NCBI RefSeq assembly: GCF_003856835.1
Contig: NZ_CP034145.1
Location: forward strand, 1 to 64,000
DNA from: Haloplanus aerogenes
Lineage (GTDB): Archaea; Halobacteriota; Halobacteria; Halobacteriales; Haloferacaceae
Direction: 5' to 3'
DNA: 64,000 nucleotides
Below, one piece after another: positions 52,467 to 62,633 of the stretch. Under the pieces are notes generated by a model that worked only from the letters and a program-made list of their open reading frames with translations, was not told the origin of the DNA and did no database searches. The position numbers and the translations under genes were made by a program. The stretch's first letter is position 1. Every line of letters starts with the position of its first letter.

Positions 52467-53891
52467 CTATCGGTTCAGCGTGTGAATCGCCTGCCCGAGC
52501 GCGTTCTCCGCGGCCTCCATCACCGCCTCCGCGAGCGTCGGGTGGGTGTGGATCGTCGCCGCCACGTCCTCCAAGGTCGCCCCCATCTCGATGGCGAGGG
52601 TTGGTTCCGCGATCAGTTCCGACGCCTCGGGGCCGACGATCTGTGCGCCCAGCAGGAAGCCGTCCTCGCTGGCGACCACGCGGACGAAGCCGTCGGTCTC
52701 GCCCGTCGTCAGCGCCCGCCCGCTGGCGTTGAACGGCATCTCGCCGACGACCGGATCGAACCCCTCCGCCTCGGCTTCGGCCTCGGTCAGCCCCACCGTC
52801 GCGATTTCGGGATCGGTGAACACGGCCGCGGGAATCGCGTGCGTATCGAACGCCGACGGTTCGCCCGCGATGGCCTCGGCGGCGACGATGCCCTCCGCCG
52901 ACGCCGTGTGCGCGAGCATCGGTTCGCCCGCCACGTCGCCCACGGCGTAGATGCCGTCGACGTCGGTCGCACACTGGCTGTCCGTCTCGAAGAAGCCGTC
53001 GTCGGAGGGTTCCAGTCCGACCTCCTCGGCGTCGAGGGTGTCCGTGACCGGTTCCCGACCCACCGCGACGAGCACCCGGTCAGCGCCGTAGGTCGACTCC
53101 TCGCCGTCCTCGGTCTCCGTGGTGACGACGATGGCGCCGTCGGCGGCGTCGCGCCACCCGGTCGCCCCCTCGCCGAAGTTGAAGTCGACGCCCAGTTCCT
53201 CGGCGCGCTTGCGCACCACGCGCGACACGTCGTCCTCGTAGCCCGGCAACACGTCGTCGAGCATCTCGACGACCGTCACGTCACTCCCGAGCGTGGCGAA
53301 GACCGTCGAGAGCTCCATCCCGATGTAGCCCGCGCCGACGACGACGAGGCGGTCGGGGACGGCATCGAGGTCGAGCAACTGGGCCGAGTCGAGGACGGGG
53401 TCGTCCGCGAAGTCGAAACCGGGAATCGAGAGGGGGCGACTCCCCGTGGCGACGATGCAGTGTTCGAAGGCGACGGTTTCGGCACCCTGCCCTTCGCCAC
53501 CGTGTTCGACTCGGACCGTCTCCGAATCGACGAACTTCGCCGTGCCCTCCATGAGGCTGACGCCGTTGGCCTTACAGAGTTTCTCGACGCCACTCGTGAG
53601 GCGGTCGACGACTCCCTCCTTCCACTCGCGCATAGTCGTGAGGTCGATAGCGGGGTCGGCGTAGACGCCCATCTCCTCGGCGGTCGCGGCGTCGTGGGCG
53701 ACGCCCGTCGCCGTGATGTACGCCTTCGAAGGGATACAACCCCGGTTGAGACAGACGCCGCCGTAGGCGTCGCGTTCGACCAGCGTTACATCGAGACCGC
53801 GCTGGGCGGCGCGGATGGCGGCGACGTAACCGCCCGGCCCCGCGCCGATGACCAGTACCTCCGTCCCAGTAGTGACATCTCCGACGACCAT
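52467..53891 (-). CDS. lpdA: Dihydrolipoyl dehydrogenase
   Basis: 474 residues. FAD binding is VLVIGAGPGGYVAAIRAAQ, the redox disulfide is GGVCLNRGCIPSK, the NAD-binding loop is VVVGAGYIGMELSTVF, and the C-terminal dimer-interface catalytic motif is HTHPTLAEAVMEAAEN. It reoxidises dihydrolipoamide in 2-oxoacid dehydrogenase complexes and in the glycine cleavage system (as the L protein). The other complex genes are not here. The glycine decarboxylase genes lie 5 kb away, so it may serve them, but that is inference. Confidence 0.96.
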   Translation of the reverse strand: MVVGDVTTGTEVLVIGAGPGGYVAAIRAAQRGLDVTLVERDAYGGVCLNRGCIPSKAYITATGVAHDAATAEEMGVYADPAIDLTTMREWKEGVVDRLTSGVEKLCKANGVSLMEGTAKFVDSETVRVEHGGEGQGAETVAFEHCIVATGSRPLSIPGFDFADDPVLDSAQLLDLDAVPDRLVVVGAGYIGMELSTVFATLGSDVTVVEMLDDVLPGYEDDVSRVVRKRAEELGVDFNFGEGATGWRDAADGAIVVTTETEDGEESTYGADRVLVAVGREPVTDTLDAEEVGLEPSDDGFFETDSQCATDVDGIYAVGDVAGEPMLAHTASAEGIVAAEAIAGEPSAFDTHAIPAAVFTDPEIATVGLTEAEAEAEGFDPVVGEMPFNASGRALTTGETDGFVRVVASEDGFLLGAQIVGPEASELIAEPTLAIEMGATLEDVAATIHTHPTLAEAVMEAAENALGQAIHTLNR

Positions 53892-53955
53892 GGATGCACG
53901 TCGCGAGGGCCGCGGGTATAAAGACTGGCGGGGATCGGCGGGCGCTTATAGCAGC

Positions 53956-55863
53956 TTACTCGCTCAGTTCGTCGACACGCGCCTCGAGTGCCTCCACGGC
54001 TTCCTGCTGGGTCGCCGTCTCGTCGACGACGGCGTCGGCCGTCTCGGCCACCAGATCGGTCGCCTCCCGCGCCTCACGGATCATCGAGGTGACGCCCTCG
54101 ATGCGCACCGCCTGATCGTCGTTGGCGTCCGCGACCTCCTCGATGTCGATCGCGGCGGTCTCGACGGCGTCGGAGATCTCCTCGAACGCGCCGACGGTCC
54201 GTCTGATCTCGGTGTCCACCTCGTCGACCTGTTGGTGTGAGGCCTCGACAGCGGAGACGGTCTCCCTGGACTGGGACTTGATCCGCTCGATGTGGCCGGC
54301 GATTTCGTCCGTGTGGGACTGCGTCTCGTCCGCGAGATCCTTCACCTGGTCGGCCACGACGCCGAACCCGCTCCCGGCCTCGCCCGCCCGCGCCGCCTCG
54401 ATATTGGCGTTCAGGGCGAGCAAGTTCGTCTGGTCCGCCACGTCGGCGATCACCTCGACCACCTGCTCGATTTCGTCCATGCGGGCGGAGAGTTCCGACA
54501 CCGTGTCAACGAGCTCCTCGCTCGTCTCGTTGACCGCGTCCGCGACTTCGCGGGCGTCGCGGGCGGACTCGATGCCCGTCTCCACCTCCGACCGGGCCTG
54601 TTCGGCCGCCGTCGCCACCTCGTTCGACGTGGCGGCGATCTCCTCCATCGTCGCGCTGAAGTCGTCCATCTCCTCGGCGGCCTCCTGGAGCGAGGCGTTC
54701 TGCTCGTCGAGCTGGTCGTCGATGCGCTCTGCCGCCTCGGCCGCCGCCTCGATGGAGTCGGCGAGATCCTCCGTCCGGTCGTCGACCTGCCCGACCAGCG
54801 ACTGGAAGTTCCCCGCCATCTCGTTGACGGCGCCGACGATGTCGAGGAGTTCGTCGTCGACCACCTCGGCCTGCCCGTCGAACGCCGCACGGGCCGTGAG
54901 TGAGCCATTACCGAGGTCTTCGAGCGTCGCCGTCACCTCGCCGACCAGCGACTCCATCGCCTCCTTCCGCCGGACCTCCTCCGTCCGGTCGTCGAGCATC
55001 TCGAACACGGCGAGCAGATTCCCGTCGTCGTCGAACATCGGTACCGCCCAGAACACGATCTCGATCTCCTCCTCGTCGAGCGTCGACGCCGTGCTCGTGT
55101 CCTTGTAGACGTGGTGGTCACTGTACGGCGTGTCCACCTTTTCCACGTCGAACTCCTCGTGGGCGCGATACGGCGCCTCGATCACCTTGTCGGCCAGCGT
55201 CAGTTTCCGGGCGCCCGCGCTGTAGGTCGCTTTGACCACGCTCTCCTGGGCGGTCTTGCCGATGGCCTCCTCGCGGTCCATCCCCACGAGCGCGGTGTGG
55301 CCGTAGTTCCAGCCGATCACGCGGTTGTTCGCGTCCAGCATGTAGATGGGGTACGGGATGGCTTCGAGCACCGCCTCTATCGTCAGGAGGGCGTCGGCGT
55401 ACTCGGCGTCCCCGTCGGCCAGTTCGTCGTACACGGTCAGCCCAGAGACGGCGTCGGAGAGTGTGGCGTCGAGTCCGCGCCGGAGCGCCTCCTCCGCCGC
55501 CTCGACCTCCCCGTCACGGACCATGTCGAACGCGGCCGTGACCAGTTCGTCGACCGCACCGCCGTACGACGCCGCGAAGCCCGACGCCCCGACGCCCGCC
55601 GTCGCGTACTGTTCCGCGAGGTCGCGGCTCTCGTCGGCGTCAGTCTCGCCCGCGGCGACTGCCGCGAGGTGGTCGGCCTGGGCCGCCCGGAGGTCCTCGC
55701 GGACGGCCGGTACGTCGTCGCCGGCCAGCGTCGCCGCGTTGAGCGTCACGTCCAGTGACTGCGGTTCGTCGACCGGGTCGACCGTCACGCCCGCGGCTCC
55801 GCCGTCGGTGCGGGCGTCCCGGGCCGAGGAATCGGTTCCGAAGAGGGAGTGCAACCACGACAT
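53956..55863 (-). CDS. Cytoplasmic methyl-accepting transducer with a PAS domain
   Basis: 635 residues without membrane helices. A helical N-terminal domain (about 50-150) precedes a PAS domain (ALLTIEAVLEAIPYPIYMLD and RVIGWNYGHTALVGMDREEA, about 155-290), then a HAMP-like or linker part and the signalling hairpin. The hairpin tip is IADVADQTNLLALNANIEAA. The PAS may bind a redox or small-molecule cofactor, though no clear heme His or flavin motif is visible. It signals to CheA and CheW outside the window. It lies next to lpdA on the same strand, with no operon link. Confidence 0.92.
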   Translation of the reverse strand: MSWLHSLFGTDSSARDARTDGGAAGVTVDPVDEPQSLDVTLNAATLAGDDVPAVREDLRAAQADHLAAVAAGETDADESRDLAEQYATAGVGASGFAASYGGAVDELVTAAFDMVRDGEVEAAEEALRRGLDATLSDAVSGLTVYDELADGDAEYADALLTIEAVLEAIPYPIYMLDANNRVIGWNYGHTALVGMDREEAIGKTAQESVVKATYSAGARKLTLADKVIEAPYRAHEEFDVEKVDTPYSDHHVYKDTSTASTLDEEEIEIVFWAVPMFDDDGNLLAVFEMLDDRTEEVRRKEAMESLVGEVTATLEDLGNGSLTARAAFDGQAEVVDDELLDIVGAVNEMAGNFQSLVGQVDDRTEDLADSIEAAAEAAERIDDQLDEQNASLQEAAEEMDDFSATMEEIAATSNEVATAAEQARSEVETGIESARDAREVADAVNETSEELVDTVSELSARMDEIEQVVEVIADVADQTNLLALNANIEAARAGEAGSGFGVVADQVKDLADETQSHTDEIAGHIERIKSQSRETVSAVEASHQQVDEVDTEIRRTVGAFEEISDAVETAAIDIEEVADANDDQAVRIEGVTSMIREAREATDLVAETADAVVDETATQQEAVEALEARVDELSE

Positions 55864-56079
55864 TACCGCGCGCTTCTTGGGACCCCGTATTGAACCTGTG
55901 CGTCAGATTTTCGACTTTGATAATCGACGGGCTGAAGTGAGAAGCGATGGCCGCAGTGACGGTCGACGGGACCCGTCGCGGCCGAGCTGTCGGTGTAATA
56001 GTACCAATAGTAACGGTACTAACAGCGTATTACTCAATCACGGGTGGTCCCTACGTAGAGATGGAGACGAAGAAGACAG

Positions 56080-56469
56080 ATGCTCACTGATGCAATTTCG
56101 ATCGTGTGTGAAGAGGCGGCCGGGACGCTCTGTGGACTGCCGCCGGGGACGGTGACCGCGGCGAAGGCGATGGGTGCGGGGGTCGCAGCGGGGTCGGCGG
56201 GCTCGACGGTCGAGCAGAACACGGCGCAGCTCACCGACGAGGAGAAGCAGATCGTCGCCACCGCGGTCCACAATGTCGCGGTGACGGCGGCCCGGGACAA
56301 CCCGACCTGGTCGGAGGCACAGGCGAAGGAGTTCGGGATGTCGCTGGTGCTCGCGGCGAGTCAGATCTACTCGGGCGACGCCCTGAAGCAGGCGATGCTC
56401 GACGCGGTGAGCGCCAATCGGCAGCGTCACCACCGACTCATCGTGAACGTGGCCAAATCGCTCCGCTGA
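56080..56469 (+). CDS. Small helical haloarchaeal protein, unknown function
   Basis: 129 residues. The N-terminus has CEEAAGTLCGLPPGTVTAAK and the C-terminus is a set of amphipathic helices (QLTDEEKQIVATAVHNVAVT and SLVLAASQIYSGDALKQAML). There is no signal peptide and no recognised domain. Start ATG 56080. The region before it (55864-56079) has an AT-rich promoter-like patch with a GTACCAATAGTAACGGTAC repeat. Convergent with glyA across a 98-base gap. Confidence 0.6.
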   Translation: MLTDAISIVCEEAAGTLCGLPPGTVTAAKAMGAGVAAGSAGSTVEQNTAQLTDEEKQIVATAVHNVAVTAARDNPTWSEAQAKEFGMSLVLAASQIYSGDALKQAMLDAVSANRQRHHRLIVNVAKSLR

Positions 56470-56567
56470 TACGGTTTATTGTAAGTCAGTACCAGTGGTT
56501 CGCCGAACCGTCTTGGCGAACCACCGGTACACAGTTACAGTAATCCGTATGAAACGGACGGCCCTCG

Positions 56568-57821
56568 TTACTCGTACACCGGGAACTCGGCGCAGAGCCG
56601 GTCGACCTCGTTCCGAATCTCGCTCGCCACGTCGGCGTCGTCGGGGTTGTTCAGCCGCTCGACGATGAGTTCGCCGACCGTTTCCATGGCGTCCTCGTCG
56701 AAGCCGCGGGTGGTGAGTGCCGGCGTCCCGACGCGGATGCCGCTGGTGACGAAGGGCGAACGCGTCTCGCCGGGAACCGTGTTCTTGTTCACCGTGATGC
56801 CCACGTCGTCGAGGGCGTCCTCCGCCTCCTCGCCCGTGAGGTCCGGGTGGGATTCCCGGAGATCCAGCAGGAGGAGGTGTTTGTCCGTGCCGCCGGAGAC
56901 GGGCTGGATGCCAGCGTCGGTGAACACGTCCGCGAGCGTCTGCGCGTTGGCGACGACCTGTTCGGCGTGGTCGACGAAGTCGGGTTCGAGCGCCTCGCCG
57001 AAGCCGACCGCCTTGCCCGCGATGTTGTGCATCAGGGGGCCGCCCTGTCCGCCGGGGAAGATGGCCTTGTCGACGGCGTCGGCGTGCTCCTCGCTCGTCA
57101 TGATCATCCCGCCGCGGCCGGCGCGGATGGTCTTGTGCGTGCTCCCGGTGACGAAGTCGGCGGAGCCGACCGGCGAGGAGTGGACGCCCGCGGCGACGAG
57201 GCCCGTGATGTGGGCGATGTCCGCGAGGTGGTAGGCGTCGACGTCGGCCGCGATGTCGGTGAGCCGCTCCCACTCGAACTCGCGGGGGTAGGCGGAGGAG
57301 CCGCTGACGATGATATCGGGGTCGAACTCGGCGGCCTGTTCGGCCACCTCGTCGTAGTCGATGTACCCCGTCTCGGGGTCGACACCGTACTGTTCGACTT
57401 CGTAGAACTGGCCGGAGAAGTTGACGTGGTGGCCGTGGCTCAGGTGGCCGCCGTGGTTCAGGTCGAGCGACATGATCTTGTCGCCCGGTTCCAGCATGGC
57501 GAAGTAGACGCCCATGTTCGCCTGCGTCCCGCTGTGGGGCTGGACGTTGACGTGTTCGGCGCCGAACAGCTCCTTCGCCCGGTCGATGGCGAGGTTCTCG
57601 ACGGTGTCCATGTGTTGACAACCGCCGTAGTACCGCTCGCCCGGATAGCCCTCGGCGTACTTGTTCGTCATGACGCTGCCCTGGGCCTCCATTACCGCCT
57701 CGGAGACGTGGTTCTCCGACGCGATCATCTCCAGATTGTTCTCCTGCCGGCGCTCCTCGCCCGCGATGGCTTCGGCGACCGCCGGATCGGTCTCCCGAAG
57801 GTGCGAATGGCTCGATGTCAC
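56568..57821 (-). CDS. glyA: Serine hydroxymethyltransferase
   Basis: About 417 residues of GlyA. The PLP lysine is in VTGSTHKTIRAGRGG, the substrate region is NVQPHSGTQANMGVYF, and the active-site tyrosine is in GYPGERYYGGCQH. It interconverts serine and glycine and makes methylene-folate (or the pterin used by the organism). There is no ATG near the conserved start. GTG 57821 fits a leaderless transcript from the TTATTT box centred near 57848, while GTG 57833 is four codons longer. It sits with glycine decarboxylase genes, forming a glycine/C1 group. Confidence 0.95.
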   Translation of the reverse strand: MTSSHSHLRETDPAVAEAIAGEERRQENNLEMIASENHVSEAVMEAQGSVMTNKYAEGYPGERYYGGCQHMDTVENLAIDRAKELFGAEHVNVQPHSGTQANMGVYFAMLEPGDKIMSLDLNHGGHLSHGHHVNFSGQFYEVEQYGVDPETGYIDYDEVAEQAAEFDPDIIVSGSSAYPREFEWERLTDIAADVDAYHLADIAHITGLVAAGVHSSPVGSADFVTGSTHKTIRAGRGGMIMTSEEHADAVDKAIFPGGQGGPLMHNIAGKAVGFGEALEPDFVDHAEQVVANAQTLADVFTDAGIQPVSGGTDKHLLLLDLRESHPDLTGEEAEDALDDVGITVNKNTVPGETRSPFVTSGIRVGTPALTTRGFDEDAMETVGELIVERLNNPDDADVASEIRNEVDRLCAEFPVYE

Positions 57822-57844
57822 GGGTAAGCTCACGGAAAACAGGC

Positions 57845-57851
57845 AAATAAG
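57845..57851 (-). promoter_or_regulatory. TATA-like box of glyA
   Basis: On the minus strand CTTATTT is centred about 27 bases before the GTG at 57821, which is why that start is preferred. Confidence 0.45.
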
Positions 57852-57884
57852 TAGCGTGGTCCGTCACAAACTTTCCCGCGGAAC

Positions 57885-58358
57885 TTACCGCATCACGCTC
57901 CCGCTCCCACCACAGACGCCGCAGACGGTGTAGCCGCCGTTGCAGAAACACCCTACCCACTCGTCGCTGTACATCGGATTGTAGTCGTAGTCGTAGGTGA
58001 CGCGCGACTCGTAGCGTCCGCCCATGCCGCCACAGGAGGAACAGGTCGTCCGCCCCGATCCGTAACAGACCGAACACTGGCGGTAGCGGTCGGGGGCGAG
58101 GACGTGGACCGCCGTCGACGGCGGCAGGCCGTTGTCGTCCTCGTGTGCCCGCAGAAAGCCGACGACCAGTTCCTGTGCGTCGGGCGTCACGCGGTCCAGG
58201 TTGGCCACGAGCGCCGCGTACAACTGCGCGGTCAGCGCGTCGTCTACCTGCCCGCGGGACGGATCCCACACCTGCCGCATCAGCGTGCTGACGAACGGTC
58301 GGTCGAGCAGGCGGCCGGCCCGTAGTTGCACGTCCATCTGGGGAACGAAGTGGTTCAT
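57885..58358 (-). CDS. DnaJ-like CxxCxGxG zinc protein without a J domain
   Basis: 157 residues. The last 60 residues hold four zinc-type motifs: CSVCYGSG, CSSCGGMG, CFCNGG and CGVCGGSG, the DnaJ cysteine-rich pattern. The first 95 residues are helical and have no J domain (no HPD). Similar domains act in chaperones, in plant BSD2, and as zinc scaffolds for protein folding or thiol exchange. It lies between glyA and gcvPB on the same strand, but I can only suggest a role in assembly of a nearby enzyme. Confidence 0.75.
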   Translation of the reverse strand: MNHFVPQMDVQLRAGRLLDRPFVSTLMRQVWDPSRGQVDDALTAQLYAALVANLDRVTPDAQELVVGFLRAHEDDNGLPPSTAVHVLAPDRYRQCSVCYGSGRTTCSSCGGMGGRYESRVTYDYDYNPMYSDEWVGCFCNGGYTVCGVCGGSGSVMR

Positions 58359-58416
58359 TCCCTCTCAGACGCGCCGCAAGATATTAAACTCAGATGACAG
58401 GAAAGACGGCTGCGCT

Positions 58417-59877
58417 CTACTCGTCGAGCGCGTGCCACGAGAGCCGCGGGTTGCGGGCCGCAGTCGCCTGGTCGATCCGCCGGGCCGTCGTCTCCGTCGG
58501 CGTCTCCGCCAGCGACTCCTCGTCCATCGCTGCCACCGCGTTGAACGCCGCCGCGAGGTCGTCGAGCCGCCGTTTGGACTCCGTTTCGGTCGGCTCCGTC
58601 ATCAGCGCCTCGTCGACGATTTCGGGCCACTTCGTCGTCGGCGGGTGGACGCCGTGGTCGAGCATCGCCTTCGCCACGTCGCCCGCGTCCGCGTTCGCGC
58701 TGGCGACGAACTCGTGATGGAACGGGCCGTAGGGCACGTCGTACTCGATCTGTGAGGCGAGGTAGTTGGCGTTCAACACGGCCGTCTCGCTCACGTTCTC
58801 CAGCCCCTCGTCGCCGTGGCGCAGGATGTAGGCGTACGCCTTCACCAGCACCAGCCAGTTGCCCATGAACTCGTGGACGCGCCCGATGCTGTGGGTGGGT
58901 TCGTACGTCTCGTAGCCACCCTCGGCCTCGCGCACCTGCGGCGTGGGGAGGAAGGGCGCGAGGTCTTCCCCGACGCCGATGGGGCCCTGTCCCGGCCCGC
59001 CGCCGCCGTGGGGCGTCGCGAACGTCTTGTGCAGGTTGAAGTGCATGATGTCGAAGCCCATGTCGCCGGGGCGGGCCTTCCCGAGCAGGGAGTTGAGGTT
59101 CGCGCCGTCGTAGTAGAGCAGACCGCCAGCGTCGTGGACGATTTCCGCGATGGCCTCGATGTCGCGTTCGAACAGGCCGAGGGTGTTGGGGTTGGTGAGC
59201 ATCAGGAGGGCGGTGTCGTCGCTCACCGCCGCTTCCAGCGCGTCGACTTCGACCCGACCCTCCTCGTTCGAGGGGAGTTCGACCACGTCGTAGCCGGCCA
59301 TCGCCGCGCTGGCGAAGTTGGTGCCGTGGGCGGATTCGGGGACGATCACCTCGCTCCGGTCGTCGCCGTTTGCCTCGTGATACGCTTTGGCCACCTGAAT
59401 ACCCGTGAACTCGCCGGCCGCGCCCGCCGGGGGTTGCAGGGTCACCGCGTCCATCCCGCCGATGGTCGCCAGCGTCTCCTGCAGTTCGTACAGCAGGTGG
59501 AGGATGCCCTGTTTGTCCTCGTCGGCGCGGAGGGGATGTACCCGGTTGCCCGGGTGGGCCGCCACGTCCTCCGTGAACGAGGGGTTGTACTTCATCGTAC
59601 ACGACCCCAGCGGGATGGGCCCGGACTCGATGCCGTAGTTCATCTGCGAGAGCCGGGTGTAGTGGCGGGCCACCTCGGGTTCCACGAGCGACGGGAGTTC
59701 GAGTTCGTCCCGCGTCAGGTCGTCGGGGAGCGACGAGTCGACGTCGACGGATTCGGACGACTTCTCGCTCAGGAGCGGTTCGTACTGCCCGCCCGCGTAC
59801 CAGCGCGCCTGCTGGTGGGGGGCTTCGTCGGGCGCCGTCGCCTCGTCGTCGGCCCGCTCCCGTCCTTCTTGGCTCAT
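58417..59877 (-). CDS. gcvPB: Glycine dehydrogenase (decarboxylating) subunit 2
   Basis: 486 residues. The PLP-binding Lys is in [18 protein letters not shown], the substrate region has [10 protein letters not shown], and the PLP ring contact is in [11 protein letters not shown]. Paired with subunit 1 it forms the split P protein that decarboxylates glycine and passes the aminomethyl group to GcvH. The gcvPA stop overlaps its ATG (ATGA), so translation is coupled. gcvT and gcvH are not adjacent here. Confidence 0.96.
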   Translation of the reverse strand: MSQEGRERADDEATAPDEAPHQQARWYAGGQYEPLLSEKSSESVDVDSSLPDDLTRDELELPSLVEPEVARHYTRLSQMNYGIESGPIPLGSCTMKYNPSFTEDVAAHPGNRVHPLRADEDKQGILHLLYELQETLATIGGMDAVTLQPPAGAAGEFTGIQVAKAYHEANGDDRSEVIVPESAHGTNFASAAMAGYDVVELPSNEEGRVEVDALEAAVSDDTALLMLTNPNTLGLFERDIEAIAEIVHDAGGLLYYDGANLNSLLGKARPGDMGFDIMHFNLHKTFATPHGGGGPGQGPIGVGEDLAPFLPTPQVREAEGGYETYEPTHSIGRVHEFMGNWLVLVKAYAYILRHGDEGLENVSETAVLNANYLASQIEYDVPYGPFHHEFVASANADAGDVAKAMLDHGVHPPTTKWPEIVDEALMTEPTETESKRRLDDLAAAFNAVAAMDEESLAETPTETTARRIDQATAARNPRLSWHALDE

Positions 59878-61202
59878 GCTGCACCTCCGTACCCCGCGAG
59901 CGCGTCGACCAACGCGTCCACCTGCTCGCGGTTGGTGTCGGTCACGCAGACGGCGAGTCGCTCCGTGTCGCCGTCCTCGACGGTACGGAGGGCGAGGCCG
60001 GCGTGTCGGCAGTGATCGACCACGTCGGCCGCGGGGGCGTCGGTGTCGACCAGCGCCTCGCGGAAGTGGTGACCGTCGTAGACGGGGGCGGTGAAGCCGT
60101 CGAGGGCGTCGATCCGTTCACAGGTCTCCCGAACCCCTGCGACGCACTCCTCGGCCAAGTCGACGAGGCCGTCGGGGCCGAGCCACGCGGCGTGGATGGC
60201 CGCCCGGAGCGCCAGCCACGCCTGATTGGTACAGATGTTGGAGGTGGCACGCTCCCGCCGGATGTGCTGTTCGCGGGTCTGGAGCGTCAGCGTGTACGCC
60301 CGATTCCCCGCGGCGTCCTCGCTGGTGCCGACGAGGCGGCCGGGCACCTGCCGGAGGAAGTCCTCGCGGCAGGCGAAGAGGCCGAGCCCCATGCCGTACG
60401 TCGTCGGTAACCCAAGCACGCCCGCGTCGCCGACGACGATGTCCGCGCCGTACGACTCGGGCGGTTCGAGGACCGCCAGCGCGACGGCGTCGGAGCCGAC
60501 ACAGAACAGGGCGTCGTGCTCGTCGGTGAGGTCACCGACCGCGTCCAGATCAGGTTCCAGCAGGCCGCGCGCGTTCGGCGTCGCGGCGTACACCATCGAG
60601 GTGTCGTCGTCGATGCGCTCGGCCAGCGCGTTCACGTCGACGGTGCCGCCGGTAGTGGGGTAGGTGTCGACCGCGATCCCCGGCCCGTCCGTGTAGTTCT
60701 CTAGGACCGAGCGCATGCGGTCGGAGATGGCGTCGGGCACCAGCACTGTCTCGCCGCTAGTGGCGCGCACCCGGTCGGCGAGGAGCGCCGCCTCTCCCAG
60801 CGCCGTCGCTCGGTCGTACATCGAACAGTTGGCGATGCCCAGCCCCGTCAGTTCCACGACGAGCGACTGGAACTCGAACAGTGCCTGCAGGAATCCCTGC
60901 GTGATCTCCGGTTGATACTGCGTGTAACTCGTGAGAAACTCGGAGCGCAGGGAGAGGTGATCGACTACCGAGGGGACGTAGTGGTCGTAGTGACCGCCGC
61001 CGAGGAATTCGGTCAGGTCGGGTGACTCGTCGAGGATACCCTCGACCGTCGACCGGGTCGCCCGCTCCGATCGCGCCTCGATCTCGTACTCGCCGTCGAA
61101 CCGGACCGATTCGGGGATGTCGAACAGGTCGTCGGGGTTCGATACCCCCACCGCGTCGAGCATCGCCGACCGTTCCGCGTCGGAGTGAGTCACGTACGGC
61201 AT
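59874..61202 (-). CDS. gcvPA: Glycine dehydrogenase (decarboxylating) subunit 1
   Basis: 442 residues, the N-terminal half of the split P protein, with [20 protein letters not shown] and [16 protein letters not shown] as family landmarks. It lacks the PLP lysine, as expected: subunit 2 carries it. It is the first gene of the pair gcvPA-gcvPB. Upstream on the same strand is an iron alcohol dehydrogenase rather than gcvT-gcvH, so the usual haloarchaeal four-gene order is broken. The T and H proteins must be encoded elsewhere. Confidence 0.95.
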   Translation of the reverse strand: MPYVTHSDAERSAMLDAVGVSNPDDLFDIPESVRFDGEYEIEARSERATRSTVEGILDESPDLTEFLGGGHYDHYVPSVVDHLSLRSEFLTSYTQYQPEITQGFLQALFEFQSLVVELTGLGIANCSMYDRATALGEAALLADRVRATSGETVLVPDAISDRMRSVLENYTDGPGIAVDTYPTTGGTVDVNALAERIDDDTSMVYAATPNARGLLEPDLDAVGDLTDEHDALFCVGSDAVALAVLEPPESYGADIVVGDAGVLGLPTTYGMGLGLFACREDFLRQVPGRLVGTSEDAAGNRAYTLTLQTREQHIRRERATSNICTNQAWLALRAAIHAAWLGPDGLVDLAEECVAGVRETCERIDALDGFTAPVYDGHHFREALVDTDAPAADVVDHCRHAGLALRTVEDGDTERLAVCVTDTNREQVDALVDALAGYGGAA

Positions 61203-61274
61203 ACTAGGCGTACTCGGGCCGCTCGACGTATATATGCGGCGCTGTTGGTCGGTTTTCGTGGTCGATCATGCGGG

Positions 61275-62462
61275 TTAGGCTCCCGTCTCGAACCGGCCGT
61301 CGAAAGCGCGTTCGAGGATGGTCGCCAGGTCGTCGACGTCGGTCGCTCGCGGGTTGCCGGTGAGCGAGCCGTCGTCGATCGCCTGCTCCGCCAACTGCGG
61401 GATGGCGTCCCGTTCCGCGGCCGTCTCTGCGAGCGTCTCGGGAATACGCACGTCGGCCGCGAGGCGGCGCACCGCCCGCACCGCCTTCTCTCCCTCCGTC
61501 CGCGCCGGCTTCGACGGGTCCACGTCCTCGCCCAGCGCCGCCGCGATAGACACCATCTCCTCCGGCACCTGCGGGAGGTTGTACTCCATCACGTACGGAA
61601 GGAGGATGGCGTTCGCGAGGCCGTGGGGCACGCCGAAGGTGCCGCCGACCTGGTGGGAGATGGCGTGGACGGCGCCGAGGCCGGCACCGTTGAAGGCCAT
61701 ACCTGCCTGCGAACTCGCCTTCGCCATCTTCGACAACGCCTCGCGGTCCTCGCCCCGATACTCCACGGCGCGGGGGAGATACTCCCCCACCTTCTCGATG
61801 GAGTCGAGTGCGAGCGCCGAGGTCTGGCTCTGGGCCTTGATCGAGACGTACGCCTCGACGGCGTGGGTCAACACGTCCATACCCGTCGCAGCCTTGACCG
61901 GCGCGGGCGCACTCGCGGTCAACTCGGGATCGACGATGGCGAGATCCGCCAGCAGGCTCACGTCACCGATCTCCTCTTTGATCGACGTGTCGGAGTCTTT
62001 GACGATGGTCCAGTGGCCCACCTCGCTGCCCGTGCCCGCAGTGGTGGGGACGAACACGCTCGGCGGCGGATCGTTGGGGACGTTACCGCTTCCCTCGAAG
62101 TCGAGGATGTGGCCGTCGTTGGTCGCGAGGATGCTCGCCGCCTTCGCGGTGTCGATGGAGGAACCGCCGCCGACGCCGAGAATCAGGTCGGCACCCGCCT
62201 CGTCGTAGGCCGACGCCGCCTCGTGGACGATCACGTCCGTCGGGTCCGGTTGCACGCCGTCGAAGATGGTGTACGAGCGACCCGACGCCTCGATGGCGTC
62301 GAGGAGGGGGTCGAGGACGCCCGCCGCGCGCACGCCCTCGTCGGTGACGACGAGCGGGTGATCGGCATCGAACTCGTCGAGATACTCGCCGAGTTCGGTC
62401 ACGGAGCCCCAGCCGAAGAGGATCCGATTCGGTACGTTCCACATCTGGTGAGTCGCTGTCAT
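61275..62462 (-). CDS. Iron-containing alcohol dehydrogenase
   Basis: 395 residues of Fe-ADH (group III). NAD binding is LGVGGGSSIDTAKA, the metal-binding Asp and His residues are in GMDVLTHAVEAYVS and GAVHAISHQVGGTFGVPHG, and the substrate side has PTTAGTGSEVG. It oxidises or reduces a primary or diol alcohol; the substrate cannot be inferred. The next gene upstream is the M81 peptidase on the same strand, with a 170-base gap. There is no known pathway partner. Confidence 0.93.
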   Translation of the reverse strand: MTATHQMWNVPNRILFGWGSVTELGEYLDEFDADHPLVVTDEGVRAAGVLDPLLDAIEASGRSYTIFDGVQPDPTDVIVHEAASAYDEAGADLILGVGGGSSIDTAKAASILATNDGHILDFEGSGNVPNDPPPSVFVPTTAGTGSEVGHWTIVKDSDTSIKEEIGDVSLLADLAIVDPELTASAPAPVKAATGMDVLTHAVEAYVSIKAQSQTSALALDSIEKVGEYLPRAVEYRGEDREALSKMAKASSQAGMAFNGAGLGAVHAISHQVGGTFGVPHGLANAILLPYVMEYNLPQVPEEMVSIAAALGEDVDPSKPARTEGEKAVRAVRRLAADVRIPETLAETAAERDAIPQLAEQAIDDGSLTGNPRATDVDDLATILERAFDGRFETGA

Positions 62463-62633
62463 AATGGGTGTGAATGTCTGTCATTGCCCGTGGCCTACGG
62501 CCACGGAGTCGGTCGATCGATTCGACGGCACCGACTGTCGAAGGAGCCGCCGCGTATGCCATACGTTCCCGTTTCGGCGCAAGGCCGTTGTGTCACATAT
62601 CGACGGGCAGTTAAGTCCGCCCTCGGCGAGCGG

